This document shows positions 27,029-35,641 of a DNA stretch of 64,000 bases, piece by piece. How positions within the stretch are numbered: the stretch's first letter is position 1; each line of letters begins with the position of its first letter. The DNA is taken from the NCBI GenBank assembly GCA_965261925.1, contig OZ253486.1, positions 930,001-994,000 of the forward strand, in the 5' to 3' direction. The notes beneath the pieces are model-generated. The model was not told where the DNA came from. It made no database searches and was given only the letters and a program-made list of their open reading frames with translations. Made by a program: the position numbers and the translations under genes. Source of the stretch: Bin87 sp965261925 (GTDB lineage Bacteria; Chloroflexota; Dehalococcoidia; Lucifugimonadales; UBA3495).

Positions 27029-27105
27029 TGGTCGGGGCGGCCAGATTCGAACTGGCGACCCCCTGCACCCCATGCAGGTGCGCTACCGGGCTGCGCTACG
27101 CCCCG
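27029..27105 (-). tRNA. tRNA-Pro (GGG anticodon)
   Basis: A 77-base cloverleaf on the minus strand. Acceptor CGGGGCG pairs with CGCCCCG; anticodon arm CCTGC-ATGGGGT-GCAGG gives anticodon GGG; T-arm loop contains TTCGAAT; the 3' CCA is encoded. It reads proline CCC codons, common in this GC-rich DNA. Confidence 0.95.
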
Positions 27106-27208
27106 CCCCGACAGTTTCAGGGTATCACCCGCACCGACAATTGGCAAACTCGCTGGCATCGCCAGTGATTATTCAGAGTATTACCTGCTAGGATTGCGCC
27201 ATATCGTA

Positions 27209-27901
27209 ATGACAACCATGAACGGCGATTGCTACAGTATCCTCGGCGTCCCGGCGGCAGCCACGACGGAAGAAATCCGTGCCGCCTATCGCAGGCTGGC
27301 GCGACAGTATCACCCCGACCTCAACACTGGGCCGCAAGCCGAGGCGCGCATGAAAGAAATCAATCATGCATACGCCACCCTGTCCGATCCCCAGCGCCGC
27401 CGCCACTACGATATCTACGGCGTGAGCGACCCTCCCACCGTGGAGTCGAACCGCCGCAGCCAGCAGCGTGCCCCCCGCCCGAGCGCGACCCGCCCTTCCG
27501 AACCTCGTACCCATTCCGCGTCACCTGAGCGCGGCGAGGATATTGAGGCGGCCTTGCTGATCACGCGCGGGGAGGCAAGACATGGACTGCGCAAGGTTTT
27601 CCCGGTCACGCGCACTGAACCCTGTCAGCGCTGCCGGGCGACCGGATATGAGCCCGAGGAGACCCTGGGGGCCGGTCGGTGCTGGCGGTGCAGCGGAGAA
27701 CAGCGGTTGCGACGGGAGTTGTGGCTGAGCGCCACCATACCGGCCGGAGTGTCCGACGGCCGACGCCTCCGTCTCCGCGGTCAGGGCAACGCCGGTTTGG
27801 ACGGTGGAGCCAGCGGGCACATCTACATCACCGTCCGGGTTGCCCAACACACCAAGTTGCGCCAGACTTTTTCCTTCGTACTCCGGCACCTGTTCCGCTA
27901 G
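27209..27901 (+). CDS. short DnaJ-like co-chaperone
   Basis: 230 residues. An N-terminal J-domain (YSILGVPAAATTEEIRAAYRRLA, then QYHPDL with the HPD motif, NHAYATLSDPQRRRHYD) would stimulate DnaK. A Ser/Arg/Pro linker and a substrate-binding fold follow (IEAALLITRGEARHG). The zinc domain is reduced to two CxxC pairs (CQRC, CWRC) instead of four. It ends soon after GHIYITVRVAQHTKLRQ, about 100-140 residues shorter than full DnaJ. The start is at 27209 or the ATG at 27218; longer frames overlap the tRNA and are rejected. Confidence 0.8.
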   Translation: MTTMNGDCYSILGVPAAATTEEIRAAYRRLARQYHPDLNTGPQAEARMKEINHAYATLSDPQRRRHYDIYGVSDPPTVESNRRSQQRAPRPSATRPSEPRTHSASPERGEDIEAALLITRGEARHGLRKVFPVTRTEPCQRCRATGYEPEETLGAGRCWRCSGEQRLRRELWLSATIPAGVSDGRRLRLRGQGNAGLDGGASGHIYITVRVAQHTKLRQTFSFVLRHLFR

Positions 27902-27985
27902 CATTCCACGTCGGCGCGGCCGTCAAGCGCGGGATGGATCAGCTCCATTCGCGTGATCGGGAGTAGGCTCGTCGAACGGCTTCCC

Positions 27986-28321
27986 TTACGCGATGGCTTC
28001 CTGCCGGCGCCGGTTCCATTCGCGCCAGGCCGCGTTCGTTTCTTCAGGGCCAGTGGCACGTCCCTCCTCGCGTCCTTCCTGTTGTCCCTCTTGGCACCCT
28101 TCTTCTCGTCCTTCCTCGCGCCCTTCTTGGTGTGCCCTGTGGCGAAACATTGCGGCGAATACCATGGCGGCTCCTTCTACGAGGATCGGGCTGAACCGGA
28201 TCCAAAACCCGGCGGCGGACACGGCAGCGCTCAGGATAGCTGCGGGCGCTTGCCGCCACGATGGACTGTCGCCGTCTATCGCATGGACGTAGACATAAAA
28301 TGCGGTGGTGGCATGAAACAA
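27986..28321 (-). CDS. hypothetical protein with membrane segment and EGREEG repeats
   Basis: 111 residues. A hydrophobic central part (about 27-62, AAILSAAVSAAGFWI and EGAAMVFAAMF) is followed by a charged repeat (QEGREEGREEGCQEGQQEGREEG) predicted to be helical and probably coiled coil, then REWNRRRQEAIA. Such EGxEEG repeats are common at the C-terminus of uncharacterised bacterial proteins. No function is assigned. It lies downstream of comM on the same strand. The ribosome binding site is unclear. Confidence 0.5.
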   Translation of the reverse strand: MFHATTAFYVYVHAIDGDSPSWRQAPAAILSAAVSAAGFWIRFSPILVEGAAMVFAAMFRHRAHQEGREEGREEGCQEGQQEGREEGRATGPEETNAAWREWNRRRQEAIA

Positions 28322-28470
28322 ATGCTGAACGTTCAGGAGTGTGGCCTGATGCGTCGCACCGGTAGGGTGAACATCGACGCTCGTTCCGCATCGTCATCAT
28401 GGCGGATTGTGCTGTTCATATCCTGATCCTGTGGGCTAGGTCTATCAAGCTCGGGTTTGACCGAAGGCGC

Positions 28471-30003
28471 TCAGAGTAACTCCCGGGCGCGGTACTGCAG
28501 TGCCTCCGCAAGATGCGCCGGCCCTATTCGTTGGGCTCCGGCAAGGTCGGCAACCGTGCGGGCCACCTTGACCACCCGATGCAGCGCCCGGGCCGAGAGG
28601 TCCAGCTGTTGCGATGCCCGCTGCAACAATGCCTGCGTGTCATCCTGCAGGTCGCAATGATCCCAGATGTTCGATCCCGACATTTCCGCGTTCGACAACC
28701 CCCGAGCTTCCGGTCCCCCGGCGAAACGTGCCTCCTGGATGGCGCGCGCCGCCACCACGCGGTCGCGCACTGCGGTTGAACTCTCGGACTCCGACCGACC
28801 CAATAGGCTGTCGTATTCCACCGGCGGGACTTCTACGAAAATGTCGATGCGCTCCAGCAGTGGCCCGCTGATGCGCCTTTGATACCTGGCCAGCGCGGAA
28901 GGGCTGCATACGCAATCTTTCCGCGGATGCGACGCATAACCGCACGGACACGGGTTCATCGCGCCCACCAGCATGAAACTCGCCGGATAGGTCACCGTGC
29001 CACTCACTCGCGTGATGGTTACCGTTTTGTCCTCCAACGGTTGTCGCAACGATTCGAGCGCGGCGTGCCCGAATTCCGGAAGCTCATCCAGGAACAGCAC
29101 TCCCCGATGGCTCAGTGTGATTTCTCCCGGCCGCAGCATGCGGCCGCCGCCCACGAGGCCGGCGTTCGATATCGTGTAGTGGGGCGCGCGGAACGGCCGC
29201 TGGGCAATCAGCGGGCTGTCCGGCGGCAGATTGCCGCTCACGCTGTAAATCTTGGTGACATCCAGCGCCTCGCCGGGCGTCAGGTAGGGCAGGATGCCCG
29301 GCAGCGCCCGAGCCAGCAGGGTCTTGCCGGAACCCGGCGGCCCGCTCAGCAGAATATTGTGGAAACCCGCCGCCGCTACTTCCAGGGCTCGCTTGGCGTG
29401 GTCCTGCCCCCGGATGTGGCGCAGATCGGTGTTGCCAGGCTGTTCACGGTTCCCATTGAGATGAACGCCGTTCTGCGGAATTGGATCTATCGCTGTATCG
29501 CCTTGCAGATGGCTCAGCAGTTGCGCCAGCGTGTCGACGGGATACACGCCTACTCCGTCCACCAGGGCCGCTTCGGCCGCGTCAATCGCCGGTACGTACA
29601 CGGAGCTTATGCCCTGATCCCGCGCCACCGACACCATGGGCAGGATGCCCGCCGTGTGCCGCAGGCCGCCATCCAGCGACAACTCACCCAGGAATATCGC
29701 CGACTCCTTGGTCGGCGGCGCTTGTCCGGTGCTGAATAGTATCCCCACGGCGATGGGCAGATCGTAGGCCGGCCCGGCCTTCTTCAGGTCTGCCGGCGCC
29801 AGGTTTACGGTGATGCGCCGCATCGGAAACTCGCAGCCGCTGTTGCGCAGCGCCGCTCGCACGCGCTCCTTGGCTTCCTGCACCGCAGTGTCCGGAAGGC
29901 CAACGATATGGAACGCCGGCAGTCCCGGTGAAATGTCCGTCTCCGCCTGGATTATCTGGCCGTCCAACCCAATGACGGCGCACGTTTGAGCAGTTGCCAA
30001 CAT
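28471..30003 (-). CDS. comM: YifB/ComM-family AAA+ Mg-chelatase-like ATPase
   Basis: 510 residues. N-terminal S5-like domain (VQEAKERVRAALRNSG, INLAPADLKK), central AAA+ module with Walker A GPPGSGKT, Walker B LFLDELPEF, and the chelatase-type C-terminus with AMNPCPCGY. In Gram-negatives ComM is a hexameric helicase promoting branch migration during natural transformation; conservation outside those groups suggests a wider role in recombination. The start at 30003 (MLATAQTCAVIG) has GGAGG seven bases upstream and matches the family start. Confidence 0.92.
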   Translation of the reverse strand: MLATAQTCAVIGLDGQIIQAETDISPGLPAFHIVGLPDTAVQEAKERVRAALRNSGCEFPMRRITVNLAPADLKKAGPAYDLPIAVGILFSTGQAPPTKESAIFLGELSLDGGLRHTAGILPMVSVARDQGISSVYVPAIDAAEAALVDGVGVYPVDTLAQLLSHLQGDTAIDPIPQNGVHLNGNREQPGNTDLRHIRGQDHAKRALEVAAAGFHNILLSGPPGSGKTLLARALPGILPYLTPGEALDVTKIYSVSGNLPPDSPLIAQRPFRAPHYTISNAGLVGGGRMLRPGEITLSHRGVLFLDELPEFGHAALESLRQPLEDKTVTITRVSGTVTYPASFMLVGAMNPCPCGYASHPRKDCVCSPSALARYQRRISGPLLERIDIFVEVPPVEYDSLLGRSESESSTAVRDRVVAARAIQEARFAGGPEARGLSNAEMSGSNIWDHCDLQDDTQALLQRASQQLDLSARALHRVVKVARTVADLAGAQRIGPAHLAEALQYRARELL

Positions 30004-30103
30004 ACCGAGTCCTCCGTGGTTGATATGATCGCCGCTTCGTTGGCGATTCACCAACACACTATCACCGCAGAACATGCGTGCGCCACGGTTGGCTGTCATC
30101 AAA

Positions 30104-30154
30104 ATTTCCGGGCCTTCCTGATTTCCGGGCCCTCTTGATTTCCGGGTCTTCCTG
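30104..30154. repeat. three tandem 17-bp repeats
   Basis: ATTTCCGGGCCTTCCTG, ATTTCCGGGCCCTCTTG and ATTTCCGGGTCTTCCTG lie head to tail at 30104-30120, 30121-30137 and 30138-30154. They occupy the gap between divergent comM and the next + strand gene, where promoters must be, so they may be binding sites. Confidence 0.75.
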
Positions 30155-30193
30155 CCTTTGCTATCGTCGCATCCCTAATCTATACTTGCGCCA

Positions 30194-31015
30194 ATGGACC
30201 TGCATTTTGAAATCGGCGATCCGCGGCGACCGCGAGGCCACGCGATCCTGTATTTTCGCGTGGACACCGAACCGGACCACGTGTACGGCACCTACATCAT
30301 CACGCTGCCCATCACCGCCGATTTGACCAAATACGTCCCGCCGTTTCTGGCCGCGCATCTGGGCAGCGCCGGTTCCGGCCCGTTGGCAAATTTCTCGGCT
30401 TTCGCCATGCCGCCGATGTCGGAATTGGTGGAGGGCGGCTACGAACAGCTGGTGCGCCTGGCCAACGTCCGAAACGACGACCTGCTCTACGGCGGCAGCA
30501 TGTTCTCCTACGACCTGGCTCGAATGATGGAATCCGTGGCCGAGGCCGTTCAGGAATACGCCGACGCATGGTCCCGGACCAGCGTCGAGGAGGGCGTCTC
30601 CATTGCTCCCGCCGGGGACGCTGCCATACCCCTGGGTGGCTCCTCTCCCCTCACCGGGGGTGCGGATGGCGGGGATGGCGACCACCTGGGTGTCAACGAG
30701 GTGCTCTGGAGCTTTATGAGCGAGGGCGACCGGCTGGCCGAAATGGGCCGCCTCCTGGGTCGTCTGCGCTTTGCCCACGAAGGCAACGATGTCACCGCCA
30801 TTACCGACATCATCGCGGAGATGACCGCCCTGGGCCGGCACCTGCCTGATGAGTTTGGTGTCGGTTCGCTGGTCGACGCCGCCAACGATTCCACCCCGAA
30901 CGGAGTGCAGTTGGCCCAGCTATATCTGGACCGCTGCTACCGGCTTTCGTCCGGGGATACCGAGCAGGTACGCCGCATTGACGAGGCGATAAAGAACCTG
31001 CAACGGCGAGGGTAA
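30194..31015 (+). CDS. conserved-looking hypothetical protein
   Basis: 273 residues, no family recognised. The N-terminal half looks alpha/beta (LHFEIGDPRRP, HAILYFRVDTEPDHVYGTYIITLPI); the C-terminal half is helical (VLWSFMSEGDRLAEMGRLLGRL, VTAITDIIAEMTALGRHLPDE). A Gly/Asp-rich linker (about 140-165) joins them. No signal peptide or membrane span. It ends 67 bases before the convergent recombinase gene. Composition and codon use match neighbours, so I take it as a real cytoplasmic protein of unknown role. Confidence 0.7.
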   Translation: MDLHFEIGDPRRPRGHAILYFRVDTEPDHVYGTYIITLPITADLTKYVPPFLAAHLGSAGSGPLANFSAFAMPPMSELVEGGYEQLVRLANVRNDDLLYGGSMFSYDLARMMESVAEAVQEYADAWSRTSVEEGVSIAPAGDAAIPLGGSSPLTGGADGGDGDHLGVNEVLWSFMSEGDRLAEMGRLLGRLRFAHEGNDVTAITDIIAEMTALGRHLPDEFGVGSLVDAANDSTPNGVQLAQLYLDRCYRLSSGDTEQVRRIDEAIKNLQRRG

Positions 31016-31082
31016 CCGGACCCTCGCCGCTCTCTTTCTGCTCACCGCGGCTTTAGGTTGTTACAGCCCCGCCGCCTCCGCG

Positions 31083-31991
31083 TCACGCCCGTGGGTGACT
31101 TCGCTCGTATTCGGCGCGGACGTGTGAATCGGTCAGGTGCGTGTAAACCTGCGTCGTGGAAATGCTGGAGTGCCCCAGCAACTCCTGCACGTGGCGCAGG
31201 GATGCTCCGTTCTGTAGTAGATGGGTGGCGAAGCTGTGCCGCAGCGTGTGCGGCGTTATTTTCGGGTCCACGCCGGCGGCTTTCGCGGCCGTTTTCAGGA
31301 TGTTCCACACCCATTGCCGCGTCAGCCGCTCGCCACGCTGGTTGAGGTACAGCGCCGTCTCGCCGCGCTTGTCGCTCAGGAGCTCAACGCGGGCTCCACC
31401 GATGTATTCCCGCAGGTTCGACAGGGCGTCCGGGTACAGGTAAACGATCCGTTCCTTGGAACCCTTGCCCCAGGTGCGGATGAATCCTTCCTCGAAATCG
31501 ATGTCCTGCACGTTCAGCCCCACCAGCTCGCTCACCCGCAATCCTGTAGCGTAAAGCAGCTCCAGGATGCTGGCGTCCCGGCGCCCTTCCGGCGTACCGG
31601 TGTCCGCTGCCGTGGCCAGCAAACTCTTCACGTCCTCTTCTGAGATGTACTTGGGAACCGTCCGTCCCACCCGTGGCGAGCCCAGATTTTCCGTCGGATC
31701 CTCGGTTATCATCCCGTTTGCGCTCAGGTATCCGAAGAACGACCGCACCGCCGCCACCTTCCGGGCGGTGGTGGTGTCCCGGTACTTGCGGTTGTCCCGC
31801 AGTTCACTGATGTACGCGTTGAGCAGGTTGAGGTCCACCAGACGCCAAACTTCCTGGTCTTCGGAGTTCAGGTTGTCCGCAACGAACACCCGGAACTGGT
31901 TCAGGTCGTTGCTGTACGCGTCCAACGTGTTCTGGGAAAAACCGCGTTCAACGATGAGGTGTTGCAGAAACGAATTTACCGATTGCTTCAT
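31083..31991 (-). CDS. xerD: XerC/XerD-type tyrosine recombinase
   Basis: 302 residues, phage-integrase family. N-terminal SAM-like DNA-binding domain (FLQHLIVERGFSQNTLDAYSNDL). Catalytic residues are visible: Arg in YATGLRVSELVGL, HTLRHSFATHLL with the His-X-X-Arg pair, GHSSISTTQVYTH with the nucleophile Tyr. Size and motifs fit chromosome-dimer resolution at dif rather than a mobile integrase; no dif site was identified here. The start at 31991 (MKQSVNSFL) matches the family. Confidence 0.9.
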   Translation of the reverse strand: MKQSVNSFLQHLIVERGFSQNTLDAYSNDLNQFRVFVADNLNSEDQEVWRLVDLNLLNAYISELRDNRKYRDTTTARKVAAVRSFFGYLSANGMITEDPTENLGSPRVGRTVPKYISEEDVKSLLATAADTGTPEGRRDASILELLYATGLRVSELVGLNVQDIDFEEGFIRTWGKGSKERIVYLYPDALSNLREYIGGARVELLSDKRGETALYLNQRGERLTRQWVWNILKTAAKAAGVDPKITPHTLRHSFATHLLQNGASLRHVQELLGHSSISTTQVYTHLTDSHVRAEYERSHPRA

Positions 31992-32138
31992 GATCTCCGC
32001 CAATGGGCTGATGTACCGCGCCCTCGCTCCGCCGTGCTTCACCGTCTGTCAGGTGGTGTGGCGGGCGCCTGGCGCTATTTTGTACATCCAAACCGCAGAC
32101 GTCATTCGGCGAACGATGCGGGATTCTGCGATTTCCGG

Positions 32139-32606
32139 TTACACCAGGCTGAAAACCCCTACCGACGCCAGCGTAGCGATGGCTGCGTGGATACTCAGGC
32201 TTGCGGCGACCGATGCCAATAGCCGGCCCCGGTTCATCCCGGCCACCTCCAAAGTCAGCGTGGTAACATACACCCCAGCCCACGGCGTGACGACCAGCAC
32301 ACCCCACACCCCCCAACGGTCCAGCGCCCGCAACAGTCGTTGGCTGCGCCGCCGCAGCATCCAGCGGACCGCCGACCGAACCGGCTCGGGGCGCAGGCGC
32401 AGCGTTGCCCTCAATACCCCCGTCCCGCGCTCCGCACGCCGAAAAAGCGCCGAAATCACCACCGCCGGCAGCATGTTGAACACCACGGAAACCACGGCGA
32501 CCAGCGCCGGCTCCAATCCCAGTCCCACGCCCAGCGGTATGGAAATCAGTTCCTCGCCGATGGGAGATGCGGCGGTCAGCGCCACCGCTACATACTTGGC
32601 CCACAA
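32139..32606 (-). CDS. small multidrug export-type membrane protein (PF06695-like)
   Basis: 155 residues, three to four membrane segments. The opening AASPIGEELISIPLGVGLGLEP and VVFNMLPAVVISALF resemble the putative small multidrug export family, where a conserved acidic residue and proline-rich turn sit in the first span. A basic cytoplasmic loop (RLRPEPVRSAVRWMLRRRSQRLLRAL) precedes VVTPWAGVYVTTLTLEVAG. The transport substrate is unproven for most of the family. Same strand as xerD, about 150 bases upstream. Confidence 0.75.
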   Translation of the reverse strand: MWAKYVAVALTAASPIGEELISIPLGVGLGLEPALVAVVSVVFNMLPAVVISALFRRAERGTGVLRATLRLRPEPVRSAVRWMLRRRSQRLLRALDRWGVWGVLVVTPWAGVYVTTLTLEVAGMNRGRLLASVAASLSIHAAIATLASVGVFSLV

Positions 32607-32690
32607 ACTCGCGGCCTCCCGAACCGGCTGACCATCCGGTCACCGGCGCCTCCCGTATGGCTGCTCGCAGCGACGACAAATAACCTTGGC

Positions 32691-32909
32691 ATGACACAGT
32701 TAATTGTACTGGCCGTGGCGCTGCAAGGCGGCGGTGAACCTGCTGACCTGTCTTTCCTGGCCTATCTGGACGTGTGGTTGATTGGCGGGTTGGTGTTGCT
32801 CGCGGTGGTGGTTGTCGTGGGCAAATGGCTCTACGGGAGGTTCCGCCGCCGGCCTGATGATGACATGTACTATGACGAGAGGTACGACGACTACGACTAT
32901 GAATGCTGA
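32691..32909 (+). CDS. small membrane protein with Asp/Tyr-rich tail
   Basis: 72 residues: one membrane span (LIGGLVLLAVVVVVGKWLYG) after a short N-terminal amphipathic part, then basic RFRRR and a striking acidic/tyrosine tail (DDDMYYDERYDDYDYEC). No family recognised. The tail would face the cytoplasm and could bind cations or a basic partner. The ATG at 32691 is chosen because longer readings run through the opposite-strand gene; no strong binding site is visible. Confidence 0.5.
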   Translation: MTQLIVLAVALQGGGEPADLSFLAYLDVWLIGGLVLLAVVVVVGKWLYGRFRRRPDDDMYYDERYDDYDYEC

Positions 32910-33029
32910 CACGCTTGCCCGAGGCGTTGGCGGCACCGGCGCGGGGTCGGCAGCCGCTTTCCGCGTTTGACAGGATTCTGTGGATTTTATACCCTCGTCA
33001 ACCAACGCCGGCATCAGGAGTACGTGAAG

Positions 33030-33635
33030 ATGGTCACCCGAGGATTCTTCGGTCGTCGCCGCGAAACGCCCCCTCGTCCCATCCCGCCGGGTCAATACCT
33101 GGAACGGGGATTCCCGGTACTGACCGCGGGACCCACCCAGCGCACCCCGCTCGACCAGTGGAGCTTCGTCCTGGTCGGCGCGGACGGGGAGCCCCTGGGT
33201 GAATGGAACTGGCAGGAATTTCGCTCCCTGCCCGAGACCGAAATTTTCACCGACATCCACTGCGTCACCAAGTGGAGCAAGCTGGATACCACCTGGAAGG
33301 GTGTCACCATTGATGATCTCCTGACCGCCGCCGGGATCACCGAGCCCCCACCGTACCTGATGGCCTTTTCCTACGGCGGCTATACCACCAACCTGCCCAC
33401 GTGGGATGTGATTGAGGGTCGCGGCATGGTGGCCTTCGAGTTTGATGGGCAACCCATCGCCCCGGAGCATGGCGGTCCAGCTCGCCTGGTGGTGCCTCAC
33501 CTGTACTTCTGGAAGTCTGCCAAGTGGCTGCACGGTATCCGTTTCATGCCGCAGGACCAGCCCGGCTTCTGGGAACAGTACGGCTACCACATGTACGGTG
33601 ACCCGTGGAAGGAACAGCGGTACTGGGGTGATTAG
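33030..33635 (+). CDS. sulfite-oxidase-like molybdopterin oxidoreductase
   Basis: 201 residues of the sulfite oxidase/MsrP (YedY) Mo-cofactor fold without a dimerisation domain. The molybdenum-ligating Cys is in TDIHCVTKWSKLD; cofactor contacts include SYGGYTTNLP and GGPARLVVPHLYFWKSAKW. No signal peptide, so it is cytoplasmic, unlike periplasmic MsrP. ATG at 33030 has GGAG nine bases upstream. Its TAG overlaps the GTG of the next gene, a flavin reductase that probably supplies or accepts electrons. The substrate is unknown; it could reduce or oxidise S- or N-oxides. Confidence 0.88.
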   Translation: MVTRGFFGRRRETPPRPIPPGQYLERGFPVLTAGPTQRTPLDQWSFVLVGADGEPLGEWNWQEFRSLPETEIFTDIHCVTKWSKLDTTWKGVTIDDLLTAAGITEPPPYLMAFSYGGYTTNLPTWDVIEGRGMVAFEFDGQPIAPEHGGPARLVVPHLYFWKSAKWLHGIRFMPQDQPGFWEQYGYHMYGDPWKEQRYWGD

Positions 33636-34405
33636 TGCCTGACCCAAAGGCAGCTCCGGCCACGGCCTGGCAATCCGCCACCGTGGAGCGGGTTGCTGTC
33701 GAGACCTACCGCGCCAAGACCTTCACCCTGCGCCTCGCCGAGCCACGCCCGTTTCGCGCCGGGCAGCACTACGACGTCCGTCTCACCGCGCCCGACGGCT
33801 ATCAGGCCCAGCGCTCTTATTCGGTAGCCTCCTCTCCCGATGATTTCGAGCTCATCGACCTGACGGTGGAGCACATCCCCGATGGCGAGGTCTCCCCGTA
33901 CTTCCACGAGGTGGTGGAACCGGGCGATGTCCTCGAAGTTCGCGGCCCCATCGGCGGCCCCTTTACCTGGACGCCGGATCTGGCTGGCCCGCTGTTGTTG
34001 CTCGCCGGCGGCTCTGGCATCGTCCCCCTGAAATCGATCCTGATGCACCGGGACCTGGCCGCGCCGGAAACGCCCGCATTGCTCCTTTACTCTGCGCGCG
34101 GCCCGGAGGACATCATCTACCGGAAGTTCCTCGACCGCGCGGGCCGAACCGGCGCCGAGGTGGCCGTGCGGTGCGCGCTGACCAGGCGGCAGCCGCCCGG
34201 CTGGATCGGATATGCCCGCCGGGTTGACCCGGCCATGCTGCGGGAGTGCATCGACGAGCTGGTCGGGATGGACGGCAGCAACGCGGTTCCGTTGTGTTAT
34301 GCCTGCGGGCCGACCGGATTCGTGGAGACTGCCGCCGACGCCCTGTTATCCATCGGCGTCAGCGAGTCCGCCATCCGTACCGAACGCTTCGGCCCCACTC
34401 AGTAG
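33635..34405 (+). CDS. ferredoxin-NADP reductase-type FAD oxidoreductase
   Basis: 256 residues. FAD-binding RSYSVASSP (RxYS motif), NAD(P)-binding GGSGIVPLKSI, and C-terminal YACGPTGFVE with the redox Cys. No iron-sulphur domain. Translation starts at the GTG in TAGTG, overlapping the stop of the Mo oxidoreductase, so the pair is translationally coupled. The likely job is moving electrons between NAD(P)H and that enzyme. Confidence 0.9.
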   Translation: MPDPKAAPATAWQSATVERVAVETYRAKTFTLRLAEPRPFRAGQHYDVRLTAPDGYQAQRSYSVASSPDDFELIDLTVEHIPDGEVSPYFHEVVEPGDVLEVRGPIGGPFTWTPDLAGPLLLLAGGSGIVPLKSILMHRDLAAPETPALLLYSARGPEDIIYRKFLDRAGRTGAEVAVRCALTRRQPPGWIGYARRVDPAMLRECIDELVGMDGSNAVPLCYACGPTGFVETAADALLSIGVSESAIRTERFGPTQ

Positions 34406-35094
34406 CCGGTCGCCAATTCCGCCAGCCAGGCGGCCACCGGAAGCGCGGTGGACCACAGGATCCCCGGCCTCAGCACGTAATCTGCCGCGATCAGCGCCAC
34501 CAACAGCAGCGGGGCGAACCGCTGAAACCGCTGGTGTCCTTCTCCCGCAGAGGCCGGCAGCAGCGCGGCCAGTACCCGGTAGCCGGCCAGCGGCGCCAGG
34601 GGCAGCACCTGAAACGCGGCTTGCATGAGGTTATAGATGACCAGCAACCCGACCACGTCGGATATGCCGGAACGCAGGCCGCCCGTCATCACCAACGTCA
34701 GGCTGTCCGGAGAGGGGTAGGTCCAACCCAGCAAGCCCGCTTTTACCGGCGACGCCAGCAGAAACGCCACCGTCAGGTTGCCCAACGGCCCCGCGGCCGA
34801 TACCACAACCGACGTCCATCGCCCCTGTCTTCCCGGCGGTCCCGGCATCGGACGTCCCCAGCCGAACCCGGAAACCGTCGCCAGTATCATCCCGGCGATA
34901 TCCAGATGACGCAGCGGATTGCCGAAGAGGCGTCCCTGTGCTCTGGGCGCGGGGTCTCCCAACACGGTGGCCACCAGCGCCTGAAACCATCCGCTGACCC
35001 AGATGGCGACGGCGCCTGAAATAGCGCAGAGCACCGCCAGGCGCACGAAGGCCCCAATATCTGCGGGCAGCAGGTTCGCGGACGATATAAGCAT
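34399..35094 (-). CDS. site-2-protease-fold protein lacking catalytic residues
   Basis: 231 residues, about six membrane segments, aligned by eye with cytoplasmic-side site-2 proteases (M50): the QGRLFGNPLRHLDIAGMI and FGWGRPMPG blocks match the family's GRLTLNPxxHIDPxG and FGWxKPVP. The HExxH zinc motif is replaced by SGWFQ, and the third ligand motif PLDG reads PLAG. All zinc ligands are gone, so it cannot be a metalloprotease. It may act as a regulatory or scaffolding pseudoprotease. Its 3' end overlaps the convergent reductase by seven bases. Confidence 0.75.
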   Translation of the reverse strand: MLISSANLLPADIGAFVRLAVLCAISGAVAIWVSGWFQALVATVLGDPAPRAQGRLFGNPLRHLDIAGMILATVSGFGWGRPMPGPPGRQGRWTSVVVSAAGPLGNLTVAFLLASPVKAGLLGWTYPSPDSLTLVMTGGLRSGISDVVGLLVIYNLMQAAFQVLPLAPLAGYRVLAALLPASAGEGHQRFQRFAPLLLVALIAADYVLRPGILWSTALPVAAWLAELATGY

Positions 35095-35191
35095 GAGCGG
35101 CGGCTATTTTACGCTATCGCCGCCGCTGCACCAGCGATATTCGCTGCGGATTTATCGCGTCATCCGATCGAGTTCAACCCTGCTCGACCCA

Positions 35192-35626
35192 TTATCCAAA
35201 AGATACGCCGCCTGTGTAGTGACCCGGTAGCAATCCCCAAAGTATGTCCAGCAGCGGCCGCACTTCGTCCAAATCGAACCGGGCTAGTTCCAAGGTCATA
35301 AAGACCTCATAGAAGTTGCCGTGCAGACTCTCGGCTGACCGTAGACCCCGCATGATATCCACGGAGCGGTCAGGCATCTCATCGATCAGTGCGGTAATCA
35401 CTTCCCGGATCGCCTCGTGGTCGTAATGCTCCCAATTCCGCAGCGTAGCCACGGCCTTGGTCAACTGGGCGACGGTACCCCAGCCCTTTTCTCCGGCCTG
35501 GCACACGTCACCTTCAGCCAGATACGCCGGCCACTTCGACCAGTAGTCCCGCGCCTTCTGCACGTGTTTCAGGACGCGGGCGTCCCGGCGGTCCGGCATC
35601 TCCGGCCGGCGTGTGCGTGGCGGCAT
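35192..35626 (-). CDS. PaREP1/HEPN-like small helical protein, copy B
   Basis: 144 residues, all-helical. Blocks DVCQAGEKGWGTVAQLTKA, NWEH and SAESLHGNFYEVFM match its paralogue at 36927-37295 (shared GD-x-QA-x-EKGWG, WEH, SLH-x-NFYE) and the PaREP1/HEPN type of fold. No Rx4-6H RNase motif of active HEPN toxins is clear. It starts 15 bases after the upstream R2-like gene, so it is co-transcribed and probably co-folds with or binds that protein. The N-terminal 20 residues are basic. Function unknown. Confidence 0.75.
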   Translation of the reverse strand: MPPRTRRPEMPDRRDARVLKHVQKARDYWSKWPAYLAEGDVCQAGEKGWGTVAQLTKAVATLRNWEHYDHEAIREVITALIDEMPDRSVDIMRGLRSAESLHGNFYEVFMTLELARFDLDEVRPLLDILWGLLPGHYTGGVSFG

Positions 35627-35641
35627 GATCGGTCTATCCCG

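Noticed and set aside
26675..27208. long N-terminal extension of the DnaJ-like gene back to 26675
   Set aside because: It would overlap the SDR and the whole tRNA-Pro gene; the J-domain starts at 27209-27218.
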